Assembly: GCA_002778215.1 (NCBI GenBank)
Contig: PCDM01000024.1
Span: 12,501 to 76,500 of the forward strand
Source: Esteya vermicola
Taxonomy: Eukaryota > Ascomycota > Sordariomycetes > Ophiostomatales > Ophiostomataceae
DNA length: 64,000 nucleotides
Reading direction: 5' to 3'
Below the pieces are notes generated by a model. The model did no database searches. It was not told the DNA's origin and saw only the letters and a program-made list of their open reading frames with translations. Shown here piece after piece: positions 31,301-42,522 of this stretch; position 1 is the first letter of the stretch; each line of letters starts with the position of its first letter. Position numbers and translations under genes: made by a program.

Positions 31301-34300
31301 CTAGCCAATAATCGACTGAAGCAGCTCCCTTCGTACTTTGGCGCATACCGCTCCCTTAGACAACTCAATATCTCATCGAATTTCCTCGGCCAGTTCCCCA
31401 ACTTCCTGTGCGATCTCGAGAGTCTCATCGATCTAGACTTGAGCTTTAACCTCATTGACTCGCTGCCTGAAGAAATTGGCAAGCTTCGTACCCTGGAAAA
31501 GTTTGTTATTACAAACAACCGGTTGAACGGCGTGCTGCCCGTGGGTTTCCGGGAGTTGGGCAGCTTGCGGGAGTTGGATATCAAGTACAATGCCATTACC
31601 AGCATCGATGTCATCTCCGAGCTGCGCAACCTAGAGATCCTCACGGCAGACCACAATAATATCTCGCAGTTCGTCGGCAGCTTCGAGCGGCTGCGATCCC
31701 TAAAGCTTAACGCAAACCCGATTACGCGCTTCGAAATTGTCAGCCCATTGCCGACACTGAAGCTCCTAAACCTGTCGAATGCGCAGCTTGCTAGCATCGA
31801 TGACTCCTTTAACAACATGCGCAACCTCGAACGCTTGCACTTGAACAAGAACTATTTTGTGTCATTGCCTAACCAAATTGGAAACCTCTGCCGGTTGGAG
31901 GTTTTCAGCATAGCTAATAATTCGGTTGGCGAGCTGCCCCCTGAAATTGGCTGTCTAACAGAGCTGCGTGTTCTCGATGTGCGCGGGAACAACATTCGGA
32001 AGCTGCCAATGGAGCTGTGGTGGGCGAACAAGTTGGAGACGCTCAACGCATCATCCAACGTACTTGAAATTTTTCCCAAGCCAGCTTCGCGACCGCCGCA
32101 GCTTCCGGGTCAGCCACAGGTCAAGGAAACCATGATGGGTAGTGCGAGCCGGATGAACAGCACTGTTGGGACGCTGTCATCAACACCAAGCTCGGAAGAA
32201 CTAAACAAGGACGGCTCACGACGGCCTAGTCAAGCATCTAGCACGCTGTTAAGCGTCGGTCCATCGCCAGTACCCAGCGGCCCGGATCGGAAGAGCTCAG
32301 TAGTATCAGTCTACGGCAAGGGCGGCCGAAAAACTTCAGTGGTCTCGCGGAGCACGGCGCAGACAATGGGACCTTCGTCGACGCCGACAGCCAGCTCGCG
32401 CAAGGACTCGGGACTCTCGTCAATTATCACCAACACGTTTGCAGGCTCACTGCGGAACCTCTACCTAGCAGACAACCAGCTGGATGACGAGGTGTTTGAC
32501 CAGCTGGCACTGCTCGGCGAACTACGGGTTCTCAACATGTCCTACAATGAGGTGACGGACATGCCACAGCGGGCAATGATGAGCTGGCCGCAACTAGTCG
32601 AATTGTATTTGTCGGGCAACGAACTCACCACACTACCTGCAGACGACCTTGGAGAGTACAGCATGCTGCAAGTTCTCCACATCAACAACAACAAGTTTAC
32701 GAATCTGCCGGCAGACATCTCGCGGGCGAAGAAGTTGGCGGTGCTGGACTGTGGCAGCAATTCGCTCAAGTATAACATCTCCAACGTGCCATATGATTGG
32801 AATTGGAACCTGAACCCTAACCTACGCTATCTCAACCTATCCGGCAATCGACGCCTAGAGATCAAACAGACGCAGTATGGGGCCGTTGCACGGCCGTCGG
32901 AAAATTACACCGACTTTAGCCGCCTGCAGACACTGCGGGTACTTGGCCTGATGGATGTGACATTGACGCAGCCAAGTGTGCCGGACCAGAGCGAGGACCG
33001 GCGCGTACGGACGTCTGGATCGATGGCCGGGTTCTTGCCGTATGGTATGGCCGACACGCTGGGAAAGAATGAGCACTTGTCGACAATCGACCTAATCACA
33101 CCGCACCTGATGCTCAACGAAGCCAACAAGCACCTAATGCCAAACGAAGCTAGCAAACCGGACACGCTCATGTGCCTGTTTGACGGACATGCGCTCTCAT
33201 CAGGAGGCTCGAAAATTGCTAAATTCCTTCACGAGAATTTTGGGCGCGTCCTGATTGGCGAGCTTCGTAATCTGAAGAGCACAGAGACGGTAGAGGATGC
33301 CCTGCGGCGGGCATTCCTGACGCTCAACAAGGACCTCGTGACGAGCGCGATCCAGACTGACAATCGGATGCCGCTGGCCAAGCCTGCGCCGGTACACCGG
33401 GGCTCGGTGGCACCGATGGTCATCACGAAAGAAGACATTAATTCGGGCGGTGTGGTGACAGCTGTGTATCTGCAGGGCCAGGAGCTGTACGTGGCCAACG
33501 TAGGTGACGTGCAGGCGATGCTCATCCAAAGTGATAATTCACACAAGATCCTGTCGCGCAAGCACGACCCAGCAGAGCCGAGTGAGCGCTCGAGGATACG
33601 CGACGCCGGCGGGTGGGTTTCGCGCAACGGGCGGCTCAACGACATGCTCGAGGTATCGCGGGCTTTTGGCTATGCAGACCTGATGCCAGCCGTAATGGCA
33701 GCACCGCACGTCACCAGATGGACAGTGCGAGAGCAGGACGAGACCGTACTGTTGGCAACGCGTGAGCTCTGGGAGTATCTAACACCGGAGCTGGTGGTCG
33801 ACATTGCACGGCAGGAGCGCCATGACCTGATGCGGGCGGCTCAGAAGCTGCGAGACCTGGCTATTGCCTACGGTGCTAGCGGCAAGATCATGGTGATGAT
33901 GTTGAGTGTGGCCGACCTCAAGCGCAAACTGGACCGTTCGAGGCTGCACCGCGGCCAGAGCATGTCGTTATATGCGTCGGGTATCCCAGAGGATGGCGCG
34001 CTACATTTCCCACCACCGGCAACAACGCGGCGTGTCAAGCGCACTAAGGGTGAAGTGCTCGACTCGACGCTACAGCGGCTAGAAGCAGAGGTGCCGGCGC
34101 CGACGGGCATGATTGCGATTGTGTTTACAGACATCAAGAGCTCGACGAACCTGTGGGAGACGTACCCAGCAGCAATGCGGTCGGCGATCAAGTTGCACAA
34201 CGAAGTGATGCGCCGTCAGCTGCGATACATTGGAGGCTTCGAGGTCAAGACAGAAGGCGATGCGTTCATGGTATCGTTTCCAACAGCGACATCGGCATTG

Positions 34301-35775
34301 CTCTGGGCGTTTGCGGTGCAGCTGCAGCTATTGGACGTACCGTGGCCGACAGAGATGCTCAAGTCGGTGCTCTGCCAGGAGGTGCCTGATAAAGACAAGA
34401 ACATAATTTTCCGCGGCCTGTCAGTGCGCATGGGTATCCATTGGGGCGAGCCACTGTGCGAACCAGACCCGATTACGCGACGAATGGATTACTATGGACC
34501 TATGGTCAACAAGGCGTCGCGTATCTCGAGCGTGGCGGACGGTGGTCAGATCACAGTATCGTCTGACTTCGTACTTGAGATTCAGCGGTGTCTGGAGACA
34601 TATCAAGAGCTGCCCAGTGACAGCACAACCGAGGATGCTGGTGGAGTTGGGGCATCAGATCGTGGTCGGAATGGAAGCACTGCCGGCAGCAGCAGTGGAG
34701 GCAACGGCAATAGTAGCGGCGGTGGTGCTTCTGGTTTTGAAGACGACGTTTTTGCGCAGGCCATTCGCAAGGAACTACGGGCGCTATCATCCCAGGGATT
34801 TGAGGTCAAGGAGATGGGTGAGATCAAGCTCAAGGGCCTCGAGAACCCAGAGGTGGTGTACTCGCTCTATCCGCATGCCCTGGCCGGCCGCATGGAAGCC
34901 CATCAGCAGCATGAGCGGATGGCAGCAGCTGTGGCGGCAGCGTCCCAGGAGGCCGAAGGCCAGGCGGCGGCCGGAGCGGCTCTGAATGGCAGTGACGTCG
35001 CAGTAGTAGCTACTGCGGGAGCAGCAGCGCGGGCTGCGGTATCGGCTGTGGCAGAGGCGGCGGCTGACGCAGTGTCGCCCGACGAGGCGAGGAGGGCCAG
35101 TGGCGAGCTGTCTCGCGATGAACATGGGCGTGGACGGCCGAGGAGTGGGACATTGAGAGGGTCAGGGTCAGGATCGGGGTCGACAGGCAGAACAAAATCG
35201 TCCCGGAAGAGGCCTCAGAGCACGACGGTCCTCTCGCTGGGTGGCGATCCCAGCGTAGACGATCTGCGGCAAATTCCCGAGGCAATCTGGGGTCTGTGGA
35301 GGGTGAGTCTGCGGTTGGAGATGCTGTGCAGCTCGCTGGAAGAGCGTGGCGGCAATGGTTTGCAGCCGCCCGAGACGGAGCTGCTAGAACGAATGCGGCA
35401 GCGGGGCGCGAATGTGACAGAGCGGTTTATGCTCAACTTTTTGGCACACCAAGTGAGCCGAATCGAGGTAGGACTGATTTTTTTTTGGATCTTTTTTCTC
35501 ATTTTCATCCCGCCTACTGGCTTTCTTTGCATGCTAATCCACAGACGTGCATTACGACGCTGACACTGCGGCACATGGCGATTGGCCGTGGTGGCATTAT
35601 GAATCTCGACGACCTACGGGCGCCCATGTCGGACATCTTTGCTGTTTTCCACGAGCACTTGAACGAGCTGCAAAGGTACCGGGAACGGTACGGGCGGCTT
35701 GAAGAGGAGGGTGATGATGAAGACGACGAAGACGAAGACGAAGACGACGAAGGAAGCGAGACAGAGCAGGAGTGA
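28317..35775 (+). CDS. CYR1: Adenylate cyclase (fungal Cyr1/CR-1 type)
   Basis: Exons 28317-28597, 28686-29505, 29567-35467 and 35545-35775 join in frame to 2,410 residues. It makes cAMP from ATP for PKA signalling and is peripheral to the plasma membrane. Order of parts: a disordered N-terminus with a ten-His tract (416-425); a Ras-association domain (about 725-815, IPYCIRVFKSDETF...); leucine-rich repeats (about 842-1470, split by a Ser-rich insert at about 1206-1325); a PP2C-like domain (about 1530-1812, DGHALSSGG, VANVGDVQAML) in which the second metal-binding LASDG box reads LATRELWE, so it should be phosphatase-dead as in other fungal cyclases; and a class III catalytic domain (from about 1877, IVFTDIKSSTNLWE, GGFEVKTEGDAFMVSF, YYGPMVNKASRIS). 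A conserved C-terminal region and an acidic tail end it. An in-frame TGA precedes ATG 28317, supporting the start; ATG 28326 is an alternative. Exon 2 may use an acceptor 6 nt earlier, adding two residues. T-rich tracts follow the stop at once. Confidence 0.95.
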
Positions 35776-36652
35776 ATTTTTTTTTTATTTTTTTTTTATT
35801 TTTTTTTCGTTTTTTGGATAATAGCGGGAGGACATGGAGGATCGATTTTCGGCTTCTTCTAGGACATTTTCACGTCTTGTTGCTGCATCGATCGGATTTG
35901 TATTCGGTACGGACCGGCATGTGGGAGGATCTTGATGTAGGCTATCTTTTCAAATTTTAGGGGGGGGGAGGCCTCGATACTTTTTGTTTTTATTGACATC
36001 TGTAGAAGTTTTGTTGGATGTTGGGTCTGTTACTGCGTACTCGTATACTTCCATTATTAGTCACCGTGCCTTTTCGAGATGTGCGGAGTACTACGGAGTA
36101 TGCGAGTGGGGGACCTAATGTCGCCCGCAGCTTAAGGAGTACACAGTACTACTGGTATGTACCACCGAAGCCTTGGCAAGAGAACCCCCCAAAGTCATAA
36201 CGTAATTTCTCTTTGTAGCTGGAGATAAGTGGAGTGTAGCACGTGGTAGTTAATGATATACAGTACACAGTATGTATCACTTTCTGCGCACTGTCTTTTA
36301 CAAGGCGTCTAGGCCGTGTGCGTAGGCTGGAAGCACGGCGGGATCATGATATAAAAAGTCGGGTTATGCCTCGTTGTTATCAGCACCTCCCCCCCTTAAT
36401 CTTCCTCTCTTCTCCCTCTTCCGCCCCTACTAAAACCCCTGTACTTTCTCGTTGTCGGATATCCTAAACGTTGTTACGCAGCAAGTAGCAGAGCCATACT
36501 TGAAGAATAGTATTTGCGTGCGCAAAAGTGGACAGGGAACGAGTGGCTTTACTCTTTTTACTCGATTTTTACTCATTCCGTTTTTTTGTCCGCTGCCATT
36601 GTATTGTGTGTTCTCTCTCTAGCCTGGTATTTCTCTTATCTCCCGCAGCAGC
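35776..36652. other. Intergenic
   Basis: Poly-T tracts at 35777-35814 directly after the cyclase stop are likely part of its 3' UTR. GTAC-type palindromes lie near 36034-36145. A pyrimidine-rich leader with a possible 5' UTR acceptor (cccgcag at 36642-36648) precedes the next gene. No other gene seen. Confidence 0.55.
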
Positions 36653-37161
36653 ATGTCCCAGGAAGTCTCTCACGGCCGAGGTGGCGCCGGCAACATCGAC
36701 AAGGACGACACTCTATACGTCGACGGCGAGGTCGTCCGGTCTGGCGTCGAGGGTAGTCACCAAGACGGGCCCTTTAGCACCGGACGAGGAGGTATGCAGT
36801 TCTGCTTCTGCATGCTCTCTGTCTCTGTCTCTCTCTCTCTCTCTTCTGACATTTCCCAGGCACAGGCAACATTGGCGACGCCAAAGAGCGTGCATCGACG
36901 GAGCGAGCCGACGAGACCATTGTTCCCGTGGCGGCGACGCGTCCATCAGCTGAGCTGACCGACTACCACACGGGTCGAGGTGGTGCAGGCAACGAGCATC
37001 TGGCAATTGAAAAGGCGGACGAGACACCTGTAGCTCCTGCAGCACCTGCAGCAGCAGAAGAAACGACAGCAGCCAAGGCGGCCGTGACAGTAGCGAACGG
37101 CACCAATGTGGGCCTAGCCGACAAGCTCAAGAACAAGCTGTTTGGAGCCTTTAAGAAATGA
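36653..37161 (+). CDS. PAR32-like GRGG-repeat protein (DUF3602)
   Basis: Exons 36653-36791 and 36860-37161 join in frame to 146 residues. Three copies of the family motif are seen: HGRGGAGN, TGRGGTGN (split by the intron) and TGRGGAGN. They are separated by acidic linkers, and the protein ends with a basic amphipathic tail NKLFGAFKK. The protein should be largely disordered. Yeast Par32 is phosphorylated downstream of TORC1 and inhibits ammonium transporters when nitrogen is adequate; whether this shorter homologue does the same is inference. The 68-bp intron contains a CT microsatellite (about 36829-36845) in front of its acceptor. Confidence 0.85.
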
Positions 37162-38120
37162 AGATGGAAACTTGTGCGGGAGCATCAGACGTTTGTAGTT
37201 TTTTGTTCTTTTCTTTTGAGTATTTTTGGGTCTCCTTGTCTCTTGGAGCTCCTCATTCGGCTCTTTTTTATTTCTCGCCCTTCGCTACTCCTTTTTGATA
37301 CCAAATACATATATCCTCTTCTGCACGAGTGTGTCTCTGGTATGGCTCGTAGATATAAAGTGCCATACTAAAATATGCCGCAGCCAACATTGTACAACTC
37401 ATGACTCCTCTAGTAAGTCTTTGTGCGAATTGGGATGGTTGGTGCGCCTCTGTATACAGTAAGTTTACAGAAAGATGCTCTCTCAGACTCGAGATCTAGG
37501 AGAGGGAAAGAGCAACCTCCATATGCTCTTTCCTTTCCAGGACGTTTCTCTTTTTCTCTTTTTCTCTTTTTCTTGTTCCTTCTCTCCTTGCATTGCTCCC
37601 TCGACCTCTCATGTCAAGCATCCTTTCCAAATTAATGGCTAGTCTCCTTGTCGACTACATCAGGACAATATCCGACAAGTCACTCTCGATTCCAAAGGCG
37701 CTTCATCACATACTCCATACTAGTAGTATGTACGCTGCGCATTAATAGTACGAGTATTACACCTAGGGGAAAAAGTGGCAACCCCACAAGGAGAGAGAAA
37801 TTCAGCACGATCGCTAATACTGTATTAATAGACCAAGCCAATTGGACGAGACGCCGTTGCCACCCGCCCTTGTCCCCTGCCGATGATAGCAGCATGTCTG
37901 CCGCGTATCCACAGCGCCCTTCTTTGTCCCCTTCCCATTCGTCTTCCTTTGCAGGCGACAAGCAACAGTCTGCTAATCATACCCATTCTTCTTTCTCGTT
38001 GCACTTTCCGCCTCCGCCGCCCATTGCCCGCACGCGCACAGTCAAAATCACCACCGTCGCAACCAGCGCGCGCAAATCCTGCATCCCAGCAGCAGAAGCA
38101 GCAACCTGTCCTCCCTTGCC
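37162..38120. other. Intergenic, Atg22 leader
   Basis: Holds the 3' end of the PAR32-like transcript and a long CT-rich leader of the Atg22 gene. An ATG at 37893 opens a frame that overlaps the Atg22 start in another register. It is Ser/Pro-rich with no recognisable domain, so it is either a long uORF or chance. No gene called. Confidence 0.5.
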
Positions 38121-40273
38121 ATGGCTGGCTATCGCCAACGTGCACGACGGCCGCGCCCAGGCGGACAGCACCAGCAGCACTACGGTGCCGCTTCTAGCGT
38201 CTCCTCTGCCGTCGCCTCGTATCCCGGCGAAGACACGCGTCCGACGAGTCCCCGCGAGATTCTCGGTTGGTACATGTACTCTATCGCGACGGAGACCTAT
38301 GTGATTTGCGGTAAGCTCGCGCTCCCCTGCCTTGACGGCCGACAGCCGACAGCCGACAAGCTGACAACATCACAGCTGTGGCTTCCTTTATCCCCATCCT
38401 CCTCGAAAGCCTCGCCCACGAAAATGGGGTGCTGCTCTCCGACCACACAACGCCGTGCAATGCCGCCCCGCCCGATTCTTTCTCCTCCTGCGTCGTCTAC
38501 GTCTTTGGCTTCGAGGTCAACACGGCTAGCTTCGCCATGTACACCTTTAGCACCAGCGTCCTGCTCCAGGCTCTGCTGGTCGTCAGCATCAGCTGTGCCG
38601 CCGACCACGGCAACTATCGCAAGACACTTCTGCTGGTCTTTGCCGCCATTGGAAGTCTTGCCGTCATGCTCTTCCTGACCGTCTCCGTCCACACTTATCT
38701 GCTCGCCTCTCTGCTCGCCATTGTGTCCAACACCTCCTACGGCGCCTCGTTTGTCCTGCTAAACTCTTTCCTGCCCCTCTTGGTACGCAACCATCCGGGC
38801 CTTTCCCGCTCCGGCGTTGCCAACGTACAGTCACTAGCAGCCGCAGACCCGGCTTCAGGCACTAACGCCCTTGACACCAACGACTCCAACGACTCCAACG
38901 ACTCCAGAGACACCAACGGCGACCACGATTCCGATTCCGATGACATGGAAAATGTAAACGACTCCACCGCTGCCCTGCTGCCCCCTGGCCCATCGCAGTC
39001 GGTATCTCCTGCAGTGTCAGCATCCGAATCAACACGGAATGCTCCGACGCGTTCACCCTCCTCCCACAGCCACAATAACAGCCTCTCCCACGAAGAGCAA
39101 ACGTCTGCACAGCTTACCCTCTCCACCCAGATTTCCGGTCGCGGCATTGGCATCGGCTATGCAACTGCCCTGCTTGTCCAGTGCATTGCCATTGCCATTG
39201 TCTTCCGTATGCACAATAGCATACTTTCGCAGCGTGTCGTGCTCTTTGTCGTCGGCGTCTGGTGGGCCGTCTTCACCATTCCCACTGCCTTGTGGCTGCG
39301 TCCGCGTCCGGGTCCACCACTACCCCCTTCCACATACGGCGCACTCGAGGGGAGTGTCCGTAAAAGCAGCCTCCAAACTTTGTTCCGCGCCGGCATCACC
39401 TATCTGGCGTATGCCTGGATGTCACTGTTCCGCACCATTGCTTTGGCCCGCCGACTCCGGGACATTGTCTTTTTTCTTTTCGGCTGGTTCCTCCTCTCCG
39501 ATGCTATTGCTACCACGTCCTCAACCGCAGTGCTCTTCGCCAAGACACAGCTGAAAATGGAGGTGTGGGCGCTGGGCCTCATTAGTGTCATCAGTACAAT
39601 TATGGGCGTTGTAGGTGCTTTGGGCTGGCCCGTCCTGTCGCGCCGGGTGGCCCGCCTGCGTGGACAACCGCTCAACACCATTCTGGCCTGCCTCGCGCTT
39701 TTCGAGTTGATTCCACTCTACGGCCTGCTCGGCTACGTGCCCTTTGTGCGCAGCTGGGGCGTGTTTGGACTGCAGCAGCCATGGGAGATGTTTGTGCTGG
39801 CAGCCGTGTACGGCCTGGTGCTGGGAGGTCTCAGCAGCTACTGCCGCTCGCTGTACGGGGAGCTAATCCCGCCAGGCTCCGAGGCTGCCTTTTACGCCCT
39901 CTACGCCATCACCGACAAGGGCTCAAGTGTTTTTGGTCCGGCTATTGTGGGCGCCATCATTGACGCCAGCGGCGAGATCCGGCCAGCCTTTTGGTTCCTT
40001 GCCGTCCTCGTTGGTCTACCTGGTCCGCTATTGTATTTCGTGGATGTCGAGCGCGGCCGCCGAGAGGGTGAGCAGCTGGCCGCTATTATTGAAGGCTTCC
40101 GGCCAGGTGACGAAGGCGATCTAGGCATGGGTTTGGCCACGCCTCCGGGTGACGACGGAGACAACGATAGTGAGAGTGCCAACACGCCTCGGGCTATACT
40201 AAGCAACTATGACGACGACGACGACGACGATCTTCATGATAACAGCAGAGTGTATGCAGGTCATGGCCATTAA
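38121..40273 (+). CDS. ATG22: Autophagy-related protein 22 (vacuolar amino-acid exporter)
   Basis: Exons 38121-38310 and 38376-40273 join in frame to 695 residues. The 65-bp intron splits a codon in the first membrane segment (YVIC|AVASFIP). Atg22-family marks are the DTRPTSPREILGWYMYSIATE lead-in to segment 1, the luminal CNAAPP/SCVVYVFG loop, SNTSYGASFVLLNSFLPLLVRNHP and about ten further hydrophobic segments. YCRSLYGELIPPGSEAAFYALYAITDKGSSVFGPAIVG near the end is the typical C-terminal block. The protein exports amino acids from the vacuole after autophagic breakdown. A long Ser/Asp/Asn insert (about 205-320) between segments, with tandem NDS units, is usual in filamentous fungi. The ATG at 38121 is the first one after an in-frame stop upstream. 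Confidence 0.92.
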
Positions 40274-42522
40274 CTGGCCCGATGAGGGCCTGCTTGTGCG
40301 TGTTTTAGTTGTCGTCGTGCTTTTCTTGCATTGCCGTATCTGCATAGCGATGGTGTTTGGTTCACATTTGGCTCACCTTGTTTTCTCACGTCTGATTTTT
40401 TTGGCCTTTTCATAGTGTCTTGTTTACCATTGTTCATATAGCAAGGTGTCTGACACTGAAGCTGTTTATTCTTTGGAAGAGACCGACATACAATACATAC
40501 CATCTTGGCTGTGGCAGCACACAGTTTCCATAAATACGAGTATGTAGTGGCCAGACTCATACTACGAGCGCAATGTAAATAATGTCACGTGATACACGTG
40601 GTAGTTGGATATCCTCTTTGGTCGATCTCTATACGTGAAGACAGTCTTACGCATAAGCTACAAGTGTCCTCACCTTTACCAGTTTTTTATGTGATTCGTA
40701 TCTCATTTACGTGGCATAGTAGGACGAGGGTACCGAGGAAGCACGAGTACGAGTAGCCGTGGAATAAATCAGAGATTGTCTCTGCAGGGCCAGAACAAGG
40801 GCAAGACATGCACATACACCGCCAAAATCGGTTAACGCGTATTACTATGTAAAGAGGACATTATACGGAGTAATACTGCGTAGGCAGACAGCATTGGTGC
40901 GGCAATACGGCGTATACAAAGTGTAAAGCAAGCGGGAATTTAGCCAACGTATTATAAGCACGTGCATGGTCCCCGTGTCTCAGCAGACTGACTGTTTGGT
41001 TTCTATGGCGTGTCTATTCAGCGAAGCTCATAATAGCATATGGAATGCTGCGGGCTTTGCGAGAGCCCGTAGCTTTTTCAAATGTACCGATATGGATATG
41101 CTGGATTTATAAGCAACTATTGAGAATCTGGAATTGTGCACGTGATTCAACTGTACGTAATATAGCACTAGCAAACTTGTTTCCGCATTTAAAGAGGGGG
41201 TTGGTAACAACGGTTTACTTGTACTAGCGCCTGCCACAGGCTCACTGGTCACAGGTACGTAGCGAGATACGGAGTAATAATAAAAACAAGTATGAGGCAG
41301 TTACGGACTCGCTCGCCATTGCTTTTCTTGCTATTGTTCAAAATTAATCTCGCTCACAGGTCTATCGTGAATGCTTCAGACGTAGCTGCCTTCCTGCTGC
41401 TCTAATATTCAGTCTATTTTATTGTGCATCCTTCCTTCCTTCTATGGAGCCAAGCTATATTGTGTCGCATAATTTTTCTATTTTATCATTGCCTTTCCTT
41501 CTTACCATTTATTCTTTATCGCCCACTCTTTTTTTTTAATCACGTTTTCGCGATTCTCTCTGGTCATCCTTTTTTTTTCTGCTTCTCGTTTCCTCCCCGC
41601 CACCACCAACTTCTCTCCATCTCCATCTGCATCCTAACCACACTCCTTGCGTTCTCTTCGTCTGCTCTTCGTCTCTCTCCCATTTTCATCTTGTTTCTTC
41701 TTTTTTCTGCCTTTCTCAGCATCGCATCATTTGTTGCATTGAGCCACTTTGATAACCTATAGAATCACGCGTATATAATTCCTCCAGGGTCCCCCCTCCA
41801 CATTCTTCTCCCACTGCTTCTGGGTGGGAACGCGATTTCCTTTCAGCAACGACACTGTCGTCCATCTCTCTACTTCTCTGGCCTCTACTCTCCTTGTTTC
41901 ATTCATCACGTTTTCTCCGTCTCACGGAATACTCGCGAGTCGCATCCGATCATCTCCGACGATCACTTGCCATTCTACAGTCTAGTATTCAGCGCCATTA
42001 TCCTTTTTCCATCTCTCCTTTCATTTGCTCTCCTCTTCCGTCTTGACAAGACAGTCGACAGTCTGGTTACCAGTTTAGCCGACAAATCGGCCACCAGTCA
42101 CAGCGACCTCGACGCGACAACTGTACCTCTGCGCGCGCTCTTCTGTCTCTCTTTTTTTTTTTACCTGCTCTCGACTCTCCACTGCCAGAGAGCTAGTGCG
42201 GATACCTGTCCCAGGGCACGCGAGGAAATCGGTTTCGCATCTCATTGGCGACACCCCTCTCCATAGCTCTGCACTTTCACACTGGCTTTCCTTGTCTCGC
42301 TTTGTCCGCACTTTTTCTTTCATCCGCAGGCATCTGCTACGAGGGAAGGAGAATAAAAAAAGAAACGAATGTCCTGTATGAATCCTGCGAATATACTCGC
42401 CAGACAGCAATAAGTTCAGTGAGACTTTTCATTTCCAACGACCGGAAACGAGAAAATATTTGACGGCGCCCGACGTATCACGAAGTAGCGAAAAAAAAGG
42501 AGATTTAAGAAAGACACAAACC
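40274..42522. other. Intergenic, 2.2 kb
   Basis: Contains adjacent CACGTG E-boxes at about 40586 and 40598, a hairpin followed by T5 at 41047-41078 and a very C/T-rich leader (41400-42330) for the BAH-PHD gene. Open frames in the CT-rich part give only low-complexity Phe/Ser/Leu products. No gene is supported, although an unannotated noncoding RNA cannot be excluded. Confidence 0.55.
41047..41078 (+). other. 10-bp stem hairpin followed by TTTTT
   Basis: gctgcgggct (41047-41056) pairs with agcccgtagc (41064-41073) with one G-T pair, and the loop is ttgcgag. TTTTT follows directly. This resembles an RNA 3'-end hairpin, but no Pol III promoter boxes were recognised. Confidence 0.5.

Noticed and set aside
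37648..38304. 218-codon frame upstream of and overlapping Atg22
   Set aside because: Starts at a non-ATG codon; Ser/Pro-rich leader sequence. No splice choice joins it convincingly to Atg22.
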